Origin: Ulota crispa
Taxonomy: Eukaryota > Streptophyta > Bryopsida > Orthotrichales > Orthotrichaceae
Length of the DNA: 64,000 nucleotides
Reading direction: 5' to 3'
Assembly (NCBI GenBank): GCA_963920765.1
Contig: OY987243.1
Location: 1,860,001 to 1,924,000, forward strand
Positions 23,236 through 36,273 of the stretch are shown one piece after another. The translations under genes were made by a program, and so were the position numbers. The notes beneath the pieces are model-generated. The model did not search any database and was not told the origin of the DNA. It was given only the letters and a program-made list of their open reading frames with translations. Each line of letters begins with the position of its first letter. Positions within the stretch are counted from its first letter, which is position 1.

Positions 23236-24477
23236 TTAACCCCTAAAGGACCAAGGGTGTTTTTTGAGAAAAAATCTCAGAAATTGCCAACTTCTAGTGC
23301 ACTGCCCAAAATCAAAAATCAAAACCTTTTTTTTCAATTTCAATTGTACAAAAGTGTGTAAAACACATAAATTAATATGTGCAAAAAAAATAGTCCATTT
23401 GACGGCGCAGATTGTAAGATTATAACATTTGAAGTGAGAAAAACAACTTTTTTCATTCTTGCAAAACAATGATAGCAAACTTTGAGCCTTCCTAGAGTAA
23501 AACTTTTGCTCTATACAAATTTGAGCTTTTTGACCATTCCCAAGTATATTATGTTAGATTCACTCATGAAATATTCAGATGCAAATATAGAATTTAGCTT
23601 ATTCTAAATCACCTTGCAATGCAAGGAGGTTTACTAATTTGGAAACACATTAGTCATTCTTTCATGATTTCTTGTGTAATGAATAAGTCTTTTATTTGAA
23701 ATCTGAATGACAAAAAGTTAGAGACAAACATTTGGAATATGTGAAAAAAAGTTTCAAGAGTTTTGGATTTATAAGTTGAAAGATAATAGGGCTTGAAGTT
23801 AGAGAAATTTTTCTTTCTTGAAAGTGCCCAAACATAGTTGACGAAGTTTGACTCCCTTCCAAATGGGATGCGAGAATTATTATTTTTATTTTATTTTTTA
23901 TTTTTTGACAATTGTACACCATATTTTTTTAGTTACATAATTGCCAAATTTCAAAAGTTGATGAGAGTTTTAGCATAAGATTCTCCAAAGATGCTCAAGT
24001 TGCTTGAGCTTCCCAAATTCTTTTAGGCAGCCTAACTTTTGAACTAGGCATCTTATTAGGGCAAAAATGACATTTCCACTTAGGGGATATATATTTGCAC
24101 CTTCTGTAACAATTTTAAGAACATCAAAGTTTGACTCCCTTCTAAATGTGATGCAAGAATTTGATTTTTTTTTTTTTTTGACAATTGTACACCATATTTT
24201 TTTAGTTACATAATTGCCAAATTTCAAAAGTTGATGAGAGTTTTAGCATAAGATTCTCCAAAGATGCTCAAGCTGCCCGAGCTACCCAAATTCTTTTGGG
24301 CGGCCTAACTTTTGAACCGGGCATCTGATTGGGGCAAAAATGACATTTCCACTTAGGGGATATATATCTGCACCTTGTGTAACAATTTCAAGAACATCCA
24401 ATAAAAATTGATTCCATATGACCATACCCAAGTTCTCAAGTGGCTGTTGAATAGCAATTTGGCCCTCTAGGGTTTAA
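23236..24477. mobile_element. TTAA-type MITE, 1242 bp, with internal duplication
   Basis: Left end TTAACCCCTAAAGGACCA; the right end inverted reads TTAAACCCTAGAGGGCCA. It has a head-to-tail internal duplication of 283-bp period (23844-24126 and 24127 to about 24400), which explains its larger size. Confidence 0.78.
23844..24400. repeat. 283-bp tandem duplication
   Basis: Two copies beginning AAGTTTGACTCCCTTC and each ending near AAGAACATC; both contain ATTGCCAAATTTCAAAAG and GATTCTCCAAAGATGCTCAA. The T/A tract after GAATT differs between them. Confidence 0.85.
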
Positions 24478-24772
24478 TTTGGGAAAAAGCACAACTTTGG
24501 GATTTTTGAATTTTGTGTCTTTGAAAAAGTATTCAGTAAATAATTATTTAAGAGTATAAAATCTGAAAGTCCTAAAATTTCGTTTTTTCCAAATTGGTGA
24601 AGGAGCTAGTGCAAAATCATAAAACAAACTAAAAGGTTTTGGTGAACAACATTGCTAAACTACAACAAGTTCTTTTTTGAAAAAAATTACAATGTGCGTA
24701 AACAAAGCAAATAAAAGCACAAGCCTTAAAGAGACTTCTAAGCCTTTTAAGAATGCAACAAAATTTTAAAAC

Positions 24773-25095
24773 AAGGAAATTTACAAATAGGGATATAAAA
24801 ATGAAAAATATTATAGAGAGGGTCAGAATTTCAAAAACATTACAGATAAGGGCACTGTTTCAAAGATATAATTTGTAAACTCTTGTAAAATTTTGGTTTA
24901 GACATTGGTTGATTTAGATACATCACATTAAATGTTACTTGACTTCCAAAAAACTTAGAGGTCTTTCCAAATCAAGCCTAATAAGTAAATTTTAATAAAG
25001 GGGTCTTGAAATTAAGCCCCTATTTATAATTATTTTCAAATTGCGCTCCTATCTATTACTTTATTTTTGTTTGTGCCCCTATTTGTAAATTCCCC
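24773..25095. mobile_element. MITE, about 322 bp, ends GGAAATTTACAAATA
   Basis: Left CAAGGAAATTTACAAATAGG, right CCCTATTTGTAAATTCCCC, its inverse. The size and the GGAAATTT-type ends match the 320-bp element at 56858-57177. No coding capacity. Confidence 0.65.
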
Positions 25096-25503
25096 TCAAA
25101 AATATGAAAAAATCACCAAAAATATTGTAAAGACAAAAATGTAAAGTTTCTAATCACAAAACCAACTTTACATTAAAAAGAGGAAATGTTATAAAAAGAG
25201 AAAAGTTGGCCTTTTAGATTGTGTCTCAAAGCATTTTTCCTTTCTTTGATTCCAAAAAAATTGAAGTTTTACTCCTTTTAACGTGGAATTTAAAATAAAA
25301 ATAAATAAATGAATTTTATTGGCATGTGAAACTATCATTTGGAGAATAACTTCAAATTGTAAACAAATTGCACCATTTGATTTAAAAAGTTCAAATTAAT
25401 TGTATTGAGTATCATTTCTTATTTTTCAAAGTCACTAAAGCTTAAAAATCCACAAATTATTAAAATCAAAGAATCGTAAATTTTAAACGACAAAAATCAT
25501 CTT

Positions 25504-25865
25504 TTAACCCCTAAACATCAAGGAGGACTAAACGCCCTCCGACTATGAAAGAAGATCTTGTGTTACAAATAAAGTTGTTTTTCATTTGATTTTTTTTCAA
25601 AAGTGATTATAAACAAATGGTTCAACATGGAAGGCAAAAAATTACCTCATCAAATGCATTCATATTTTTATGTAACTCAAATTGTGATAAGATTCAAAAA
25701 CACAATGTTAGGTCCCAAGCTGCCCTCTCTTTTCATGAGGGCACCTTGCACTATTGACTTCTGCAACTTCAAGAAAAAAATATTATAATTGTTGGGCGGT
25801 GAGAGCTTGAGATGAGTAGTGTAAAGTACTGTGGGGTTGGTCACACTAACCAGCTCATCATTTAA
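25504..25865. mobile_element. TTAA-type MITE, about 360 bp
   Basis: Left end TTAACCCCTAAACATCAAGG. The interior matches the 369-bp element at 41972-42340 (shared CATAAA-CA-ATGG, GTGA-AAGATTCA, CTTTTCATGAGGG-type blocks). The right end is diverged and runs directly into the TTAA of the next element (25862). Confidence 0.6.
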
Positions 25866-26781
25866 CCCCTAAAGGACCAAGGAGCCCACTTTGGACTTTA
25901 TGAGAACTTGGGTAGGCTCTCTTGACTTCATAATTTGGAAAATTTTCATGAAATTTTTAGGATGGATGCTACTCATCATAATCTACATGTGAAGCTTTAT
26001 TTCATGTCATTCCAATAAGTAGTGCAAAAGTTAGAAGGTTTTTTCAATTTCAATGTCAAACTAGGTAGCAAAAAATATATTCAAAATTTTTTATTTTTAT
26101 TTTTATAGAATTGTGTAGATTGATACCTACTCAAAAAAAATTGAATCACTCAATTCCAAATAATGAGGTAAGAATTAAAAGGAGTTTCATTTTGCCTGCA
26201 ATGAAGGTAGGAAGAGGGTAGAAAAATTATATAAAGTTATCTTTTACTCTCAATTTTCAAAATTTTCAAATAAAAATGAAAAATAAAGTTACTAATTATC
26301 TATTAGAGCATTCTCAACATTGGGATTAACAATTTTCAAATTCTTCCAAATTTATTAGCATATTAGTTATATCTTATATTCATCAATACCTTTCACCTTA
26401 CAATGTTTTGTAAAAATAAATCCAAAATACTTTTTGGTTAAATTTTTTATATATACTTTCAACCCATTTTCCAACATATTGTCCAAATTGCACAAGAAAT
26501 ACAACATACGTGTTTTTCTCTAAAAAGTTTGAAAAACAAAACTTCACCATTTGGAAGGACTAGAAAAGCCTACATTTTGAAGTTTAGGCACATTGATCAT
26601 GCAATTGGTGGGGACATTCATTCTGAAATTTTGGGACAATGTACTTATGCAAGTCAACCTATGGATCCTACGGTTGGATTTGTTAAAAAGCAAGTTTCAA
26701 TGAAGATTTTGATCGTAGTGTAGGGACTAGTATTTTGAAGCAGTTTTGGGCCTCTAAACACAAAAGAATTTTAGGGGTTAA
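25862..26781 (+). mobile_element. TTAA-type MITE, 920 bp (subfamily 2)
   Basis: Starts TTAACCCCTAAAGGACCAAG and ends AAAAGAATTTTAGGGGTTAA. The same family occurs at 52816-53730 and, inverted, at 61884-62793. Near the right end is a frame (26529-26723) whose translation (TSPFGRTRKAYILKF...) is also readable in the other two copies. Confidence 0.85.
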
Positions 26782-29700
26782 GTGTTAAAAGAAAATTTAC
26801 TTGCCTTATTTATTTAAAAAGGTTGTTGGAGTACAAAAAGTCTTCACTTTGGCTTGATTTGAATATTGCACGCACTAATAACAACAGTTATTTCTTTGAG
26901 TTTTTTAAAACTTGTTACAAATAGTTGGATTGTAATACCCAAATGCCTTTAACTTGTAAAAACAATTAATATGACAAAAAAACTCTATTCAAATATTTTG
27001 TGAGATTTTAACGCCGCTTCTATAATCTCTATAAATTTATAAGCTCAAGTTTTGGTAGTTCACTTTTTAGAAATACATATTATAAAATTCATAACGTTCT
27101 AAGAAAATTTATAAAAAAAAATCATGAAATTCTATAAACTAGGTGCAAGCTCATATTTCAATTTTTGCCTTTAACCCAAAAGTTGGTGTAAGGTCTCATC
27201 TTATTTTATCTAGAGATTTTAAGAATCTTATACACAGAAGAGAATTTGGTTAAATGATTGCTTCATTAGACATTTGGCGTGTTTTATTTCTCAAAATACA
27301 TTTTTGAAAGCGGATACTTTTCTCCTTTAGTTGCTTCAATCTTTCACCTACATATTAACAAATGACGATTTTATTTCTAAGATTGGCTTCTTAATACAAT
27401 CCTTACAAGTTTGTTTTTTTTTATAAAACAACACTGATTCTGTTACAAGCAATTTTTGACAATCTATTTGTCAATTTAGTTTAATTCTCATCGAAATTAC
27501 TATTTAAAGACTATTCTTCCTAAAATTTCTATAAGAATTTTAATTTGTTGGAAAAGAAGAATTTAAGTGTTTCATAATTGTAAGAGTAATTTCACATATT
27601 GCTAACTATTTGTCAAATTTAGTTTGACACCCAAAACTTGACAATCTTAGAGATTGTTTGAGAAGATTATGATAATTTCATCTAGTTCTTTGCCCAAATT
27701 TTTATGATAAAGTGGCCAACGTCAAAATGAGATGAAAATAAGGTAAATCTTGACAAAAAATAGCCACTAGAAAAACCGTTCCATCAATTAAGTAATTATG
27801 ACATGTGGGACAGATATCCACAATGACACTAATTTGGCTTCTGAAAAGATGTTTGAGCTTCACTAGCAATTATTCTTCTTTTTTTTCAAATTAATTCCAT
27901 GTGTTTATTTTTTATAACACCTCTATTAAAACTTTAAGTTAAATTTTGTTTTTAAAATTTTGATGGGTCTTTATTACGTGGGTTTGAGATCAAATAGTTC
28001 AGTTACTTATTTTTTATTCATTTTCACGTGTTTGGAGTACACTCATTACCAAGTCTCTCCAAACATTGCTCTCTTGGTTGTTTCCCTCCTTTCAAAGAAG
28101 AACACGTTATACATTAAATTGGGAAAAAACACTGTTCCAAAATGTATTCTGGGAATACTAAAATTTGCATTTGTGGGAATGTTTTGGTGATTTGAAGTAG
28201 ATTTTTTGTGATAATTCATGTATAATATTTCATCATTGATGTAAGGTCTTGAAGAAATCATCATAATATTCACTCTAAATCACCTAAAAGTTCTTCAAAA
28301 TGAAAAATGAAAAAGTCCCAATATGTAAGCTTTTTCCCAATTTAATGAATAATCCATTGAAGTGAACTAAAAAATACCCAACACCCACTTGTTTCATCCC
28401 TTACCCTCCAAAGTCCTCTAGTATAATCCTCTGGCATTACTTTTGAATTGGCTAACTACATTCAAATTGTAATTTTCACTCAATTGAAATCTCTAATACC
28501 ACAACATGGCTTGTTAGGACTTAGAGTGTTGATTTTTGTTGCAATCATAGTAGAATTTGAATCTAGCATAGCCCTCTTCCATGTGAGGCTAAACAACATT
28601 TCAATTTTTCAAAACTAGATTCATATTGATAATGAAAAATGTACAAAATATCAAAGGGAACTAAAGTTCATTTTTCAAATTATTTACTTTTTATTAAGTA
28701 TATGCTATCCCACCAAGACACAATTGAAGAATCAAGAATCATGAATTATACTAAATTTTGTATTAGCACTCACTCACCAAACAATGTCACTCATTGATCT
28801 GAACTAAACATCTTTGGTTGATTCTCCTAAGGTCATTTGCATCACACTCTTTCCATTTGTTTTTGTTACACAACCTTGATGATGTTTATATTAATTCAAT
28901 TATACCAAAAAGCCAAAAAAAACAAGAAACTCTCTTACACAAAAGCAAGAATGGAAGGTGTTGGAGACAAGTGAAGACAAGCAACAATGAAAGAGATAAA
29001 GCTGCAAGCAACATGGAGACATCAATCAAACAATGATGGTTTGCCTCCAAAACCTAAAATGCCATGGCTGCCTAACATTCCAATAATACCCTATATCCAC
29101 ACCTATCCATCTATACTTGTCCAACTCTATAGCATATACCAACTCTTTGGAAATAAGCTAGCCTATATACCGTCCAAGAGGTCAAACTAGTTCACAACTT
29201 GAAATTCTATCTTATTCAAAGAGGGCCAGCTAAAGTGATATTAGAAAGCTGAAAAATCTTAAATTTCATTACTCAATGGTTTGGTTTATGTTTGGTCAAT
29301 TCGTCCGATGAAATGCTCCAATAGTATACATTCCACATTGTCAGAATCCAACTGGAAATACCACTTCTATGAGTCTATAACCATTTCTGCCTGTTTCTTT
29401 TTCTGTTTGTTCCCAGTCTCCCTAGGCATTAGACTGAATGCATGATGAAGATGCTCACTCGCTTGAGCTGATTCTGTGAGGAAACCACCATTCATGGCAA
29501 GAGAGATTGGATTCCTCCCCTGCCCTGAATTGTGGAGAACCGTCACAAGTACAAACTCATGTGGACACCTTGGATACCACCTGCATTGTAGATGGCTGGG
29601 TAACTGCATCCACAGTTCACACGCATGACCATGAGATCAAGCAGTCTCAAACCTTTCCATCCCTCCCAAAAGCCCGCACCACAGCCAAGTTATTTGATAT

Positions 29701-30984
29701 TGGTTCCCATAAATTGTTTATGACCAAGTCCTATATACCGGCCTTCCCTGGTAGCAACAGCATTGCAGCTGCTGCTCATAGACACCCTGCGCATGTGAAA
29801 TGACAACCAATGGAGTGACTAGAACCATAACACTGGTCACTACTCACTAGTCAACAAAGCACAAGTATTGATAATATTGTAAGCAGAGCATAATCATTCG
29901 TACATATTCACAAGAGGACACTGGCTTTTGCGTCTTTCAGTCAATTGTCTGAGTTTAATTATGGTCCCAGAATGTGCTCAATTGACCTAAGTTCTGCCTT
30001 GCTTACCACAACATCAACGATGCGTATGCTTACTTTCAGTATGTCTGGTTCTTTCCATATTTCTGGAAAGAACCGTACACCAACCGCAAAGGACCAAGCA
30101 GGGGCATCCAAGTTCATTCTTGAAGGATAGCACAAGCCACTATGGGTTGACACATTATTAACTGCATTTCTTGCACAAAATTAGCAGGGCAGAAGTTTGC
30201 TGACGCTTCACATATCCTTATACCAAGCTACCATACCGGTGCACCGACACTGATTTGTGACCATCCCGCCTGCACATCAGATGTAAATGCATGTCGAGTC
30301 TGTCGTCGCTAGCTACCGAATCAGAAAACATAACAACACCGCGATTACCACAATGGCACGACGCTGCAAGATAGAGTTCAGATGGAGAAGCAAACCAGAG
30401 AGAGTACTTGTGCGGTGCACTGCCCCTCTCGCGTTTATTAGTAGATATGCGGGTGGATAACAGACACGCCTATCTCACCTCTGCACAAATTTCTCGTCTG
30501 AATGACCGGCTGCACTCGCATGCAGGGGAATGTTCGTGCATCGGACAGCAGCAGCTATCTAGATGGTGCTCGAGGGCAAAATCCTGATGGCCTATTCCTA
30601 GACAGCCTACTATGATGGATGCGTAAAATACAGGTGGGAGCGGGTGGTGCATGTCATCAGTAATGCACACACCTCAGCAACCAGAGCTTCTTCGTTCGTC
30701 GTCGCGCTTCCGCTACGGCTGATTGGAAAAACAATAAAAAAGCTGGAGGAGAAAGCTCGTGACCCACTAATCTGCGACTGACTCTTTATAAGAGAAACTG
30801 GCGGTGGAGGAGCTAAGCTAAAAGTAAGAATATTACCAGACAGACAGCGGGCGAGATTGACCATGCCGGCCGCTATGCTAGCTACAAGGTCAAAATGCAT
30901 CACAAGATATCATCAAGAGCTATAAAATTGAAGCGCTACGGTCCCCGCAGGAAAAAAAGTACTACTACTCGAATGGAGTCGGGG
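26782..30984. other. Intergenic: AT-rich, then more GC-rich DNA
   Basis: About 26.8-29.2 kb is AT-rich with no ORF of interest. About 29.3-30.98 kb is richer in G+C and looks single-copy. It is the 3' flank of expansin gene 2 and may include its 3' untranslated region. Short ORFs at 29367-29609 (minus) and 29507-29803 (plus) overlap and show no domain. Confidence 0.4.
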
Positions 30985-32383
30985 TCAGAAGTTGATGCCT
31001 TCGAATGTCTGACCGAACTGCCAGTTGACCGGCGCAGCATTGTTGGAAATGGCCACGGCGCCATCGCTGGTGACGGCCCTGAACGACAGCGCCTGCCCCT
31101 TCATGTTGCTATTGCCGGTGAACTGCCACATCGATCCCCAGTTGCGCTTCAATGGCTGCCAGGGGGTGCGCTGGCCCTTGATGTACAGCTGTTGCACGTC
31201 GCCCGCGCCGGCCACGTTCGTCACCAGCACCAACAAGAACCAAGGGTTGCCATTGACGGTGAACCGCATTCCTCCTGCTTTCAGGCAAGGAACCCTGTAC
31301 ACACTTGATGTTGTCAGTGCAAGAATGTGACAATCCTAAACTCAGTCACGGCGAACAAAAAGCAGCGGGAACATGCAGATTTACATCGTTTCACATACGT
31401 ACACGTTCAGGAATAAAAACATACACCAAGCACATTTCAGACTTAGACTTCATGTGCAACAGATCCAGCAAGCCAGGGGCTTTGGGGAAGACAGGGCTGG
31501 CTCACCTTCGGAACTTGATGGGAATGACTCCTCCGGCCTCCATCGCCAGGCTGACGAACATGGGGTGCGCCAGGTCGAAGTGCTGCTTGGGGGAGTCGCA
31601 CCACCCTCCCAGAGAACCATGCGGACAGAAGTTGGTCGCCGTCACCATGACCGTCCTGCCGCCAGGAAGGCAGTACTTGGAACCATTGGGATCGCAAGCC
31701 AGCTCGAAGCACGAACCGCAGCTCAGGCCCGTGTTGAACAAGGCGGCACTCAGAGCCGCGGTGTTGGTTCCATAGCCAGTGTTGTAGAGATTGCCAAATC
31801 CGCACGCTCCACCTGTAGCATCCAAAGAACCACACCAAGAAACAGAAACATCAGGATCCGCATTTTCCAGAACTCGCACTGAACAATACGAGGCCGAACA
31901 CACACTCCCGGCATGGCCATCGCCTCAATGCCAAGTACACGACGCACGAACGCCCACAACACCAAAAACAAAGCCACAACACAGGAGACCTAAGCTGAGA
32001 AAATACTCGCCACACTCTGGAAGGGGTACCAGGAGACAAATGAGCATTCTTGAATGTCCACAATCAGGACCCCCCAAGACCAGACCATGGACAGGCTCTC
32101 CCAAAAGCAAAACCAGAACCAAAACCGAGACAATGCGCGGAACCGGAACAGTTCCAGAACAATGCAACGCCAGGACTGCGGTTCCAAGAAACATGGCAGC
32201 CTGTGCAAGCGAGCTCCACCGGTACCCACCTTGAGTTCCGGAAGCATCAGCGCCGCCATAGTAAGTGGCATGGGCGAACCCCCATCCGCCCGCCGCGACG
32301 TGGGAACGAGGAGCCGGGTGACGAGCTTGCACTTGCAGCACACAGAGCGCCAGGGACGCAAACAGAGTCCACACCATAGCCAT
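30985..32383 (-). CDS. EXPA: Alpha-expansin, gene 2 (three exons)
   Basis: Second expansin, same role as gene 1. Read leftwards: exon 1 32383-32230, exon 2 31812-31506, exon 3 31294-30985 (stop TGA at 30987-30985). Introns are 417 and 211 bp, GT/AG. The joined frame encodes 256 residues. The signal peptide starts [17 protein letters not shown]. The barrel domain carries [43 protein letters not shown] and HFDLAHPMF. The CBM63 domain carries [16 protein letters not shown] and WQFGQTFEG. Exons 2 and 3 match gene 1 exactly in length and splice phase, and the proteins are clearly homologous but well diverged, which suggests an old tandem duplication. The coding part is much richer in G+C than the surroundings. 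A GA-rich run (about 32656-32677, CT-rich on the coding strand) lies some 280 bp upstream and may be 5' leader or promoter. Confidence 0.95.
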
Positions 32384-33682
32384 GTCCGCCGATCAACCTC
32401 CCTCCGTAGCAGCAACCCAACCCTGCGTGACTGCGATCAACGGACGAACCCCTCACAATGCAATGCAATGCAATGCCGGTGGTGACTGGCGGTGGATTGG
32501 GTGCGGTGCTTCCGTGATGGGGGTGGATCAGTAAGGAAGTTAGTACTGCTGCAACTGGCTGATGATGAGGGCGAAGTGGAGGACTGCGGGAGGGAGGAGG
32601 CTATGTACTGATGGCACATGACCATGAACCCCCCCAAACTCTGCAGCACAGAAGAGAGAGAGAGACAGCAGAGGCGGAGCTCCCCTGCAGCAGCAATCAG
32701 CCCTGACCACATTAGTAGAGCCGCAGGCAGACTGCAGCAGCAGCTGCGCCATGAGCCAGCAGGCGACTCCGAGCCTGACTGCTTTGAATTCCCTCAGCAT
32801 TGATTCTTTGCATTTCGAACTAAGCTTAGTTATTATCCTTTAACTTACTTTCTTTTACCTCATTTGAATCGCTAAGCCTCTGTCAGTTCCTATTCTTGCT
32901 TTTTCAAATCTAGACTACGTCGTCGTGGAGTACTTGACAGCTTGACTACATAGTTGTCAGTTTAACATCGTAAGGTGCAATTAGCTTCGTCGAATGAACT
33001 CTGTTCATCGGGGATACGCTTTATGACATTTAAGAACCCAGGGTATTATAGATTTCAAACTGTCATGATAAGTCCTAAAATCTAATCAGCTACAATTTTG
33101 AAACCATCATTTTATATTGTGTCTTATAGATCATTTCTATGCAGTTGTATTTACCATGACATTCACTTGTATTTATTATTTAAGTAGAAAATCAACATTT
33201 TCAAATTTTTGGTTTGCAATGATCCATGTGGATTGAAATTTAATGATTATCAAGTTTTGTTTTTTTTTTCTATGATGCCTCGTTGTAAATGGTGTTTTGA
33301 ATTACATGTTCTATATCTTTCTTTGTTGAAATCATTTTCAAATGGCTATCTTTTGAATCAAAAAAAATTTGTGATTTGAGGTGAAACATACTTTTTCCCT
33401 TTGAATTACAGAATGATTTCACAAAGTAAATTTGGAGGCCTCTACTCTATGTAAAATATGAAAACTTGTCACCAATGGCTATTCTTAAGAATTCAAAATT
33501 TCAATAATCTCTTAAAATTGAGTATTTCAACAATCATTATACAAATTTACAACTGTTGTGAACTAGCCGCTTATGCTTGTTTTTTTACGAGTATACACCC
33601 ATTACAAATGTCACTTCAAAATTTGAGAACATAAGGATGGATTTAATTACAAGTTATGATGTGAGTTGGATTTGTTTACATC
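32384..33682. promoter_or_regulatory. Upstream region of expansin gene 2
   Basis: GC-rich to about 32800, with a short GAGA run at about 32656-32677 and an AATGC run at about 32457-32476 (four units), then AT-rich. It must include the gene's promoter, but no definite TATA box or operator is visible. Confidence 0.4.
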
Positions 33683-33941
33683 TAACACCATATTTGTTAA
33701 TTTGGGAAAAATGGTACATTTTGGGACTTTCAAGAAGTTTGAGGTGATCACCTCAAACCAAGCTCTTGGTTTTTTTTTGTACATGTGCCCTCACCTGAGA
33801 GGAGGGATTTGCAACGGAAAAAATCTTAGTGGCTCAAATTGAATCTGATACCTTTAAATCTGGTTTAAAGTAACTTTTTGGGTTTGAGGTGGAGTACAAA
33901 GTGGTACCTTGGTCTTTCCCAAATTATCAAATATGGTGTTA
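33683..33941. mobile_element. MITE, 259 bp, TAACACCATATTTGTTA family
   Basis: Begins TAACACCATATTTGTTA and ends with the near-inverse TCAAATATGGTGTTA; the outer TA is probably the target duplication, as in mariner/Stowaway-like elements. Sister copy of near-identical length at 40219-40476; decayed copy at 4411-4665. Confidence 0.7.
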
Positions 33942-35087
33942 TATGTTCATTAATCAACAAAATGGGTTGTTCTATATTTTCCACTTTGTTGTTTTATGGA
34001 AATCAATATGAATGACTCATGCACATATATGCTCTAAGATGAATGTTTGTTTTAAAAATAATTTAGATGAAGAATTTTATCAAATTTGCATACATCATTC
34101 TTATTCAGTGTTGTCTTTCCCAACATGGCAACAACTCAACAAACACAACCTCAAAAAAGGACAAGAGCCCCGCGCCCGTCTAGTACAGTCAATTTTTAGG
34201 TTGATTTTCAAATAAAACACTCTCTATTGCTGATCTTGATATATTAACATTTCATTTTATTGAAATATCTCAATTTAATAAACACTAATTAGAATTTAGA
34301 TTTTTGGTCATATTTAAAATAAATTTTTAAATGATCTCACTTGTTAAATATGGCCTTATTAAACAAAAATGTCACTTATAATTAACATTTGTCATGTGCA
34401 ACATCAGACCTTAGACAGACAACATGACAACCGGACTCCAAAATTTGTCTGACAAGACAACTTTGTTCTTAATTTGTATAACTTTTGAAAACGGAATCAT
34501 CAAAGGATTTTTTTTGCATTTAAGCAATCCAAATAGTCACTCGTACATGATTTATGATGTTATGAATGGGCTTTTATGTGCTTGAATGTTTTTTGTCAGT
34601 ATGGTAGATGATATTAATTTGTTTTTGTTTTGAAGATAAGCAAACACTAAGCCCTATTGAAAAGTACCATATTTTGAAATTCTTGGTTTTGTGTGGTTTA
34701 TTATTCCCAAAGTTGTAATTGAATGACTTGTACTCTCTGTAACTAAAATATGGTTGCGTGGTCTGTATTCTGTAAAGGGTAAAGGCATCACAAGCTCCCA
34801 TTCAAATATTTCAAAATACATCACAAAACAACAAACGGAAGCAGTGACAATGTCAGGTGAGAGGATAAACTAGGGATTCTATTTTATCTTATTTTATTTA
34901 ACATTAGTTGAGCGACATACGTCCTAAAATGCATGCAGGTCAGGGAAAAACAGAAAAAAAGGACAAGCACAAGTGCATGTTAGTTCATACAATCTGCCGT
35001 GTTGTAAACGTTCATCCAAATACTGGTCAATGCAATGTTTCATGGAGGAGGATTAGAGGATTTCATCCGTTTATCACCAAGTGTATT
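33942..35087. other. AT-rich intergenic DNA
   Basis: Short ORFs only (34012-34215, 34574-34801, 34908-35126), none recognisable. Confidence 0.4.
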
Positions 35088-35513
35088 TGTGGTAAAGGAG
35101 TTGATATGCGTACCACACCTTCTTGACCATCCCACCACACCCCGGGTAAATTTTAGATTTCTACCATCAAAAAGCTGAATTTGAGAATTTGGAATTCATA
35201 TTTGGACTTAGAGACTTGGATTTTGTTTAGAATCATAAAAAAAGTTATAATTGAACAACACCCAATAAAAAAGCTTAGCTCAGGGGGAAAAGTATAACTT
35301 TTACTTTTGTTTATAAAAAAGATAAGCTTTTTCATTGGGTGTTGTTCAATTACAACTTTTTTGTGATTCTAAACAAAATCACGGTCTCTGAGTCCAAATC
35401 CAAATTCCAAATTCTCAAATTCAGATTTGTTATGGTAGAAATCTAAAATTTACCCCAAGGTGTGGTGGGATAGTTAAGAAGGTGTGGTACGCATGTCAAT
35501 TCCCTTGTGGTAA
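35088..35513. mobile_element. hAT-like foldback MITE with 8-bp target duplication
   Basis: The element (35096-35505) is a foldback with arms of about 190 bp; its ends are AGGAGTTGATATGCGTACC and the inverse of AGGGAATTGACATGCGTACC. It is flanked by TGTGGTAA at 35088-35095 and 35506-35513. An 8-bp duplication is typical of hAT elements. The right copy of the duplication overlaps the first bases of the TTAA element that follows. Confidence 0.78.
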
Positions 35514-36230
35514 CCCCTAAAGCCCTGAACACTTTCTTTTCTTTTTTCTTTTTTGGCAACATAGCAATTTTGGGCAGCTCACTACCACTAGGTTTTTCAT
35601 ATTATTTTTTTGAAATTTTTCATGTGTTCAAGGAGTAGCTTTAAGGTTCAACAAATTTCATAACTTTTGACTTCGTGGTTCAAAAGTTATTACATGATAT
35701 GTTGTTTTCTTTGCTTGGTAGGCAGCATGGGCAACTCAAAAAAACTTCTTTAAATTTTACTTTTATTATAAAAGGTTTTTTGAAATTATTTTTTTAGATT
35801 TGTATATACAATGAAGCTTTGAAGCATTCAATTTTAGTAAATGAGATGAAAGTTATGATGAGTTTTAGTTTGATGGTAGGTATGGAGTCTCTCAAAACCA
35901 TATTTGCGAGCAAATTAAAACTCCTCATAACTTTCATCTCATTGATCAAAATTGAATGATTCAAATCTTCACATGTATACAGAAGTCTAAAAAACCAATT
36001 TCAAAAAACAATTTACAATAAAAGTAAATTTAAAAAAGTTTTTTTGAGTTGCCCATGCTGCATGCGCAGCAAAGAGAACAACATATCATGCAATAACTTC
36101 TGAACCATGAAGTCAAAAGTTATGAAATTAGTTTGACGTTAAAGCTACTCCTTGGACACATCATGTATGAAAATTTCAAAGAAAAATATGAAAAACCCAT
36201 TGGTACTGAGCTATCCAAAATTGCTATGTT

Positions 36231-36273
<43 letters not shown>

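Noticed and set aside
31305-31882. Long plus-strand frames over expansin 2
   Set aside because: They are antisense shadows of exon 2 and introns of the minus-strand expansin.
36234-36270. Poly-A as evidence of a retroposed transcript
   Set aside because: It lies inside the right arm of a DNA foldback element opposite a T-rich tract and lacks a flanking target duplication.
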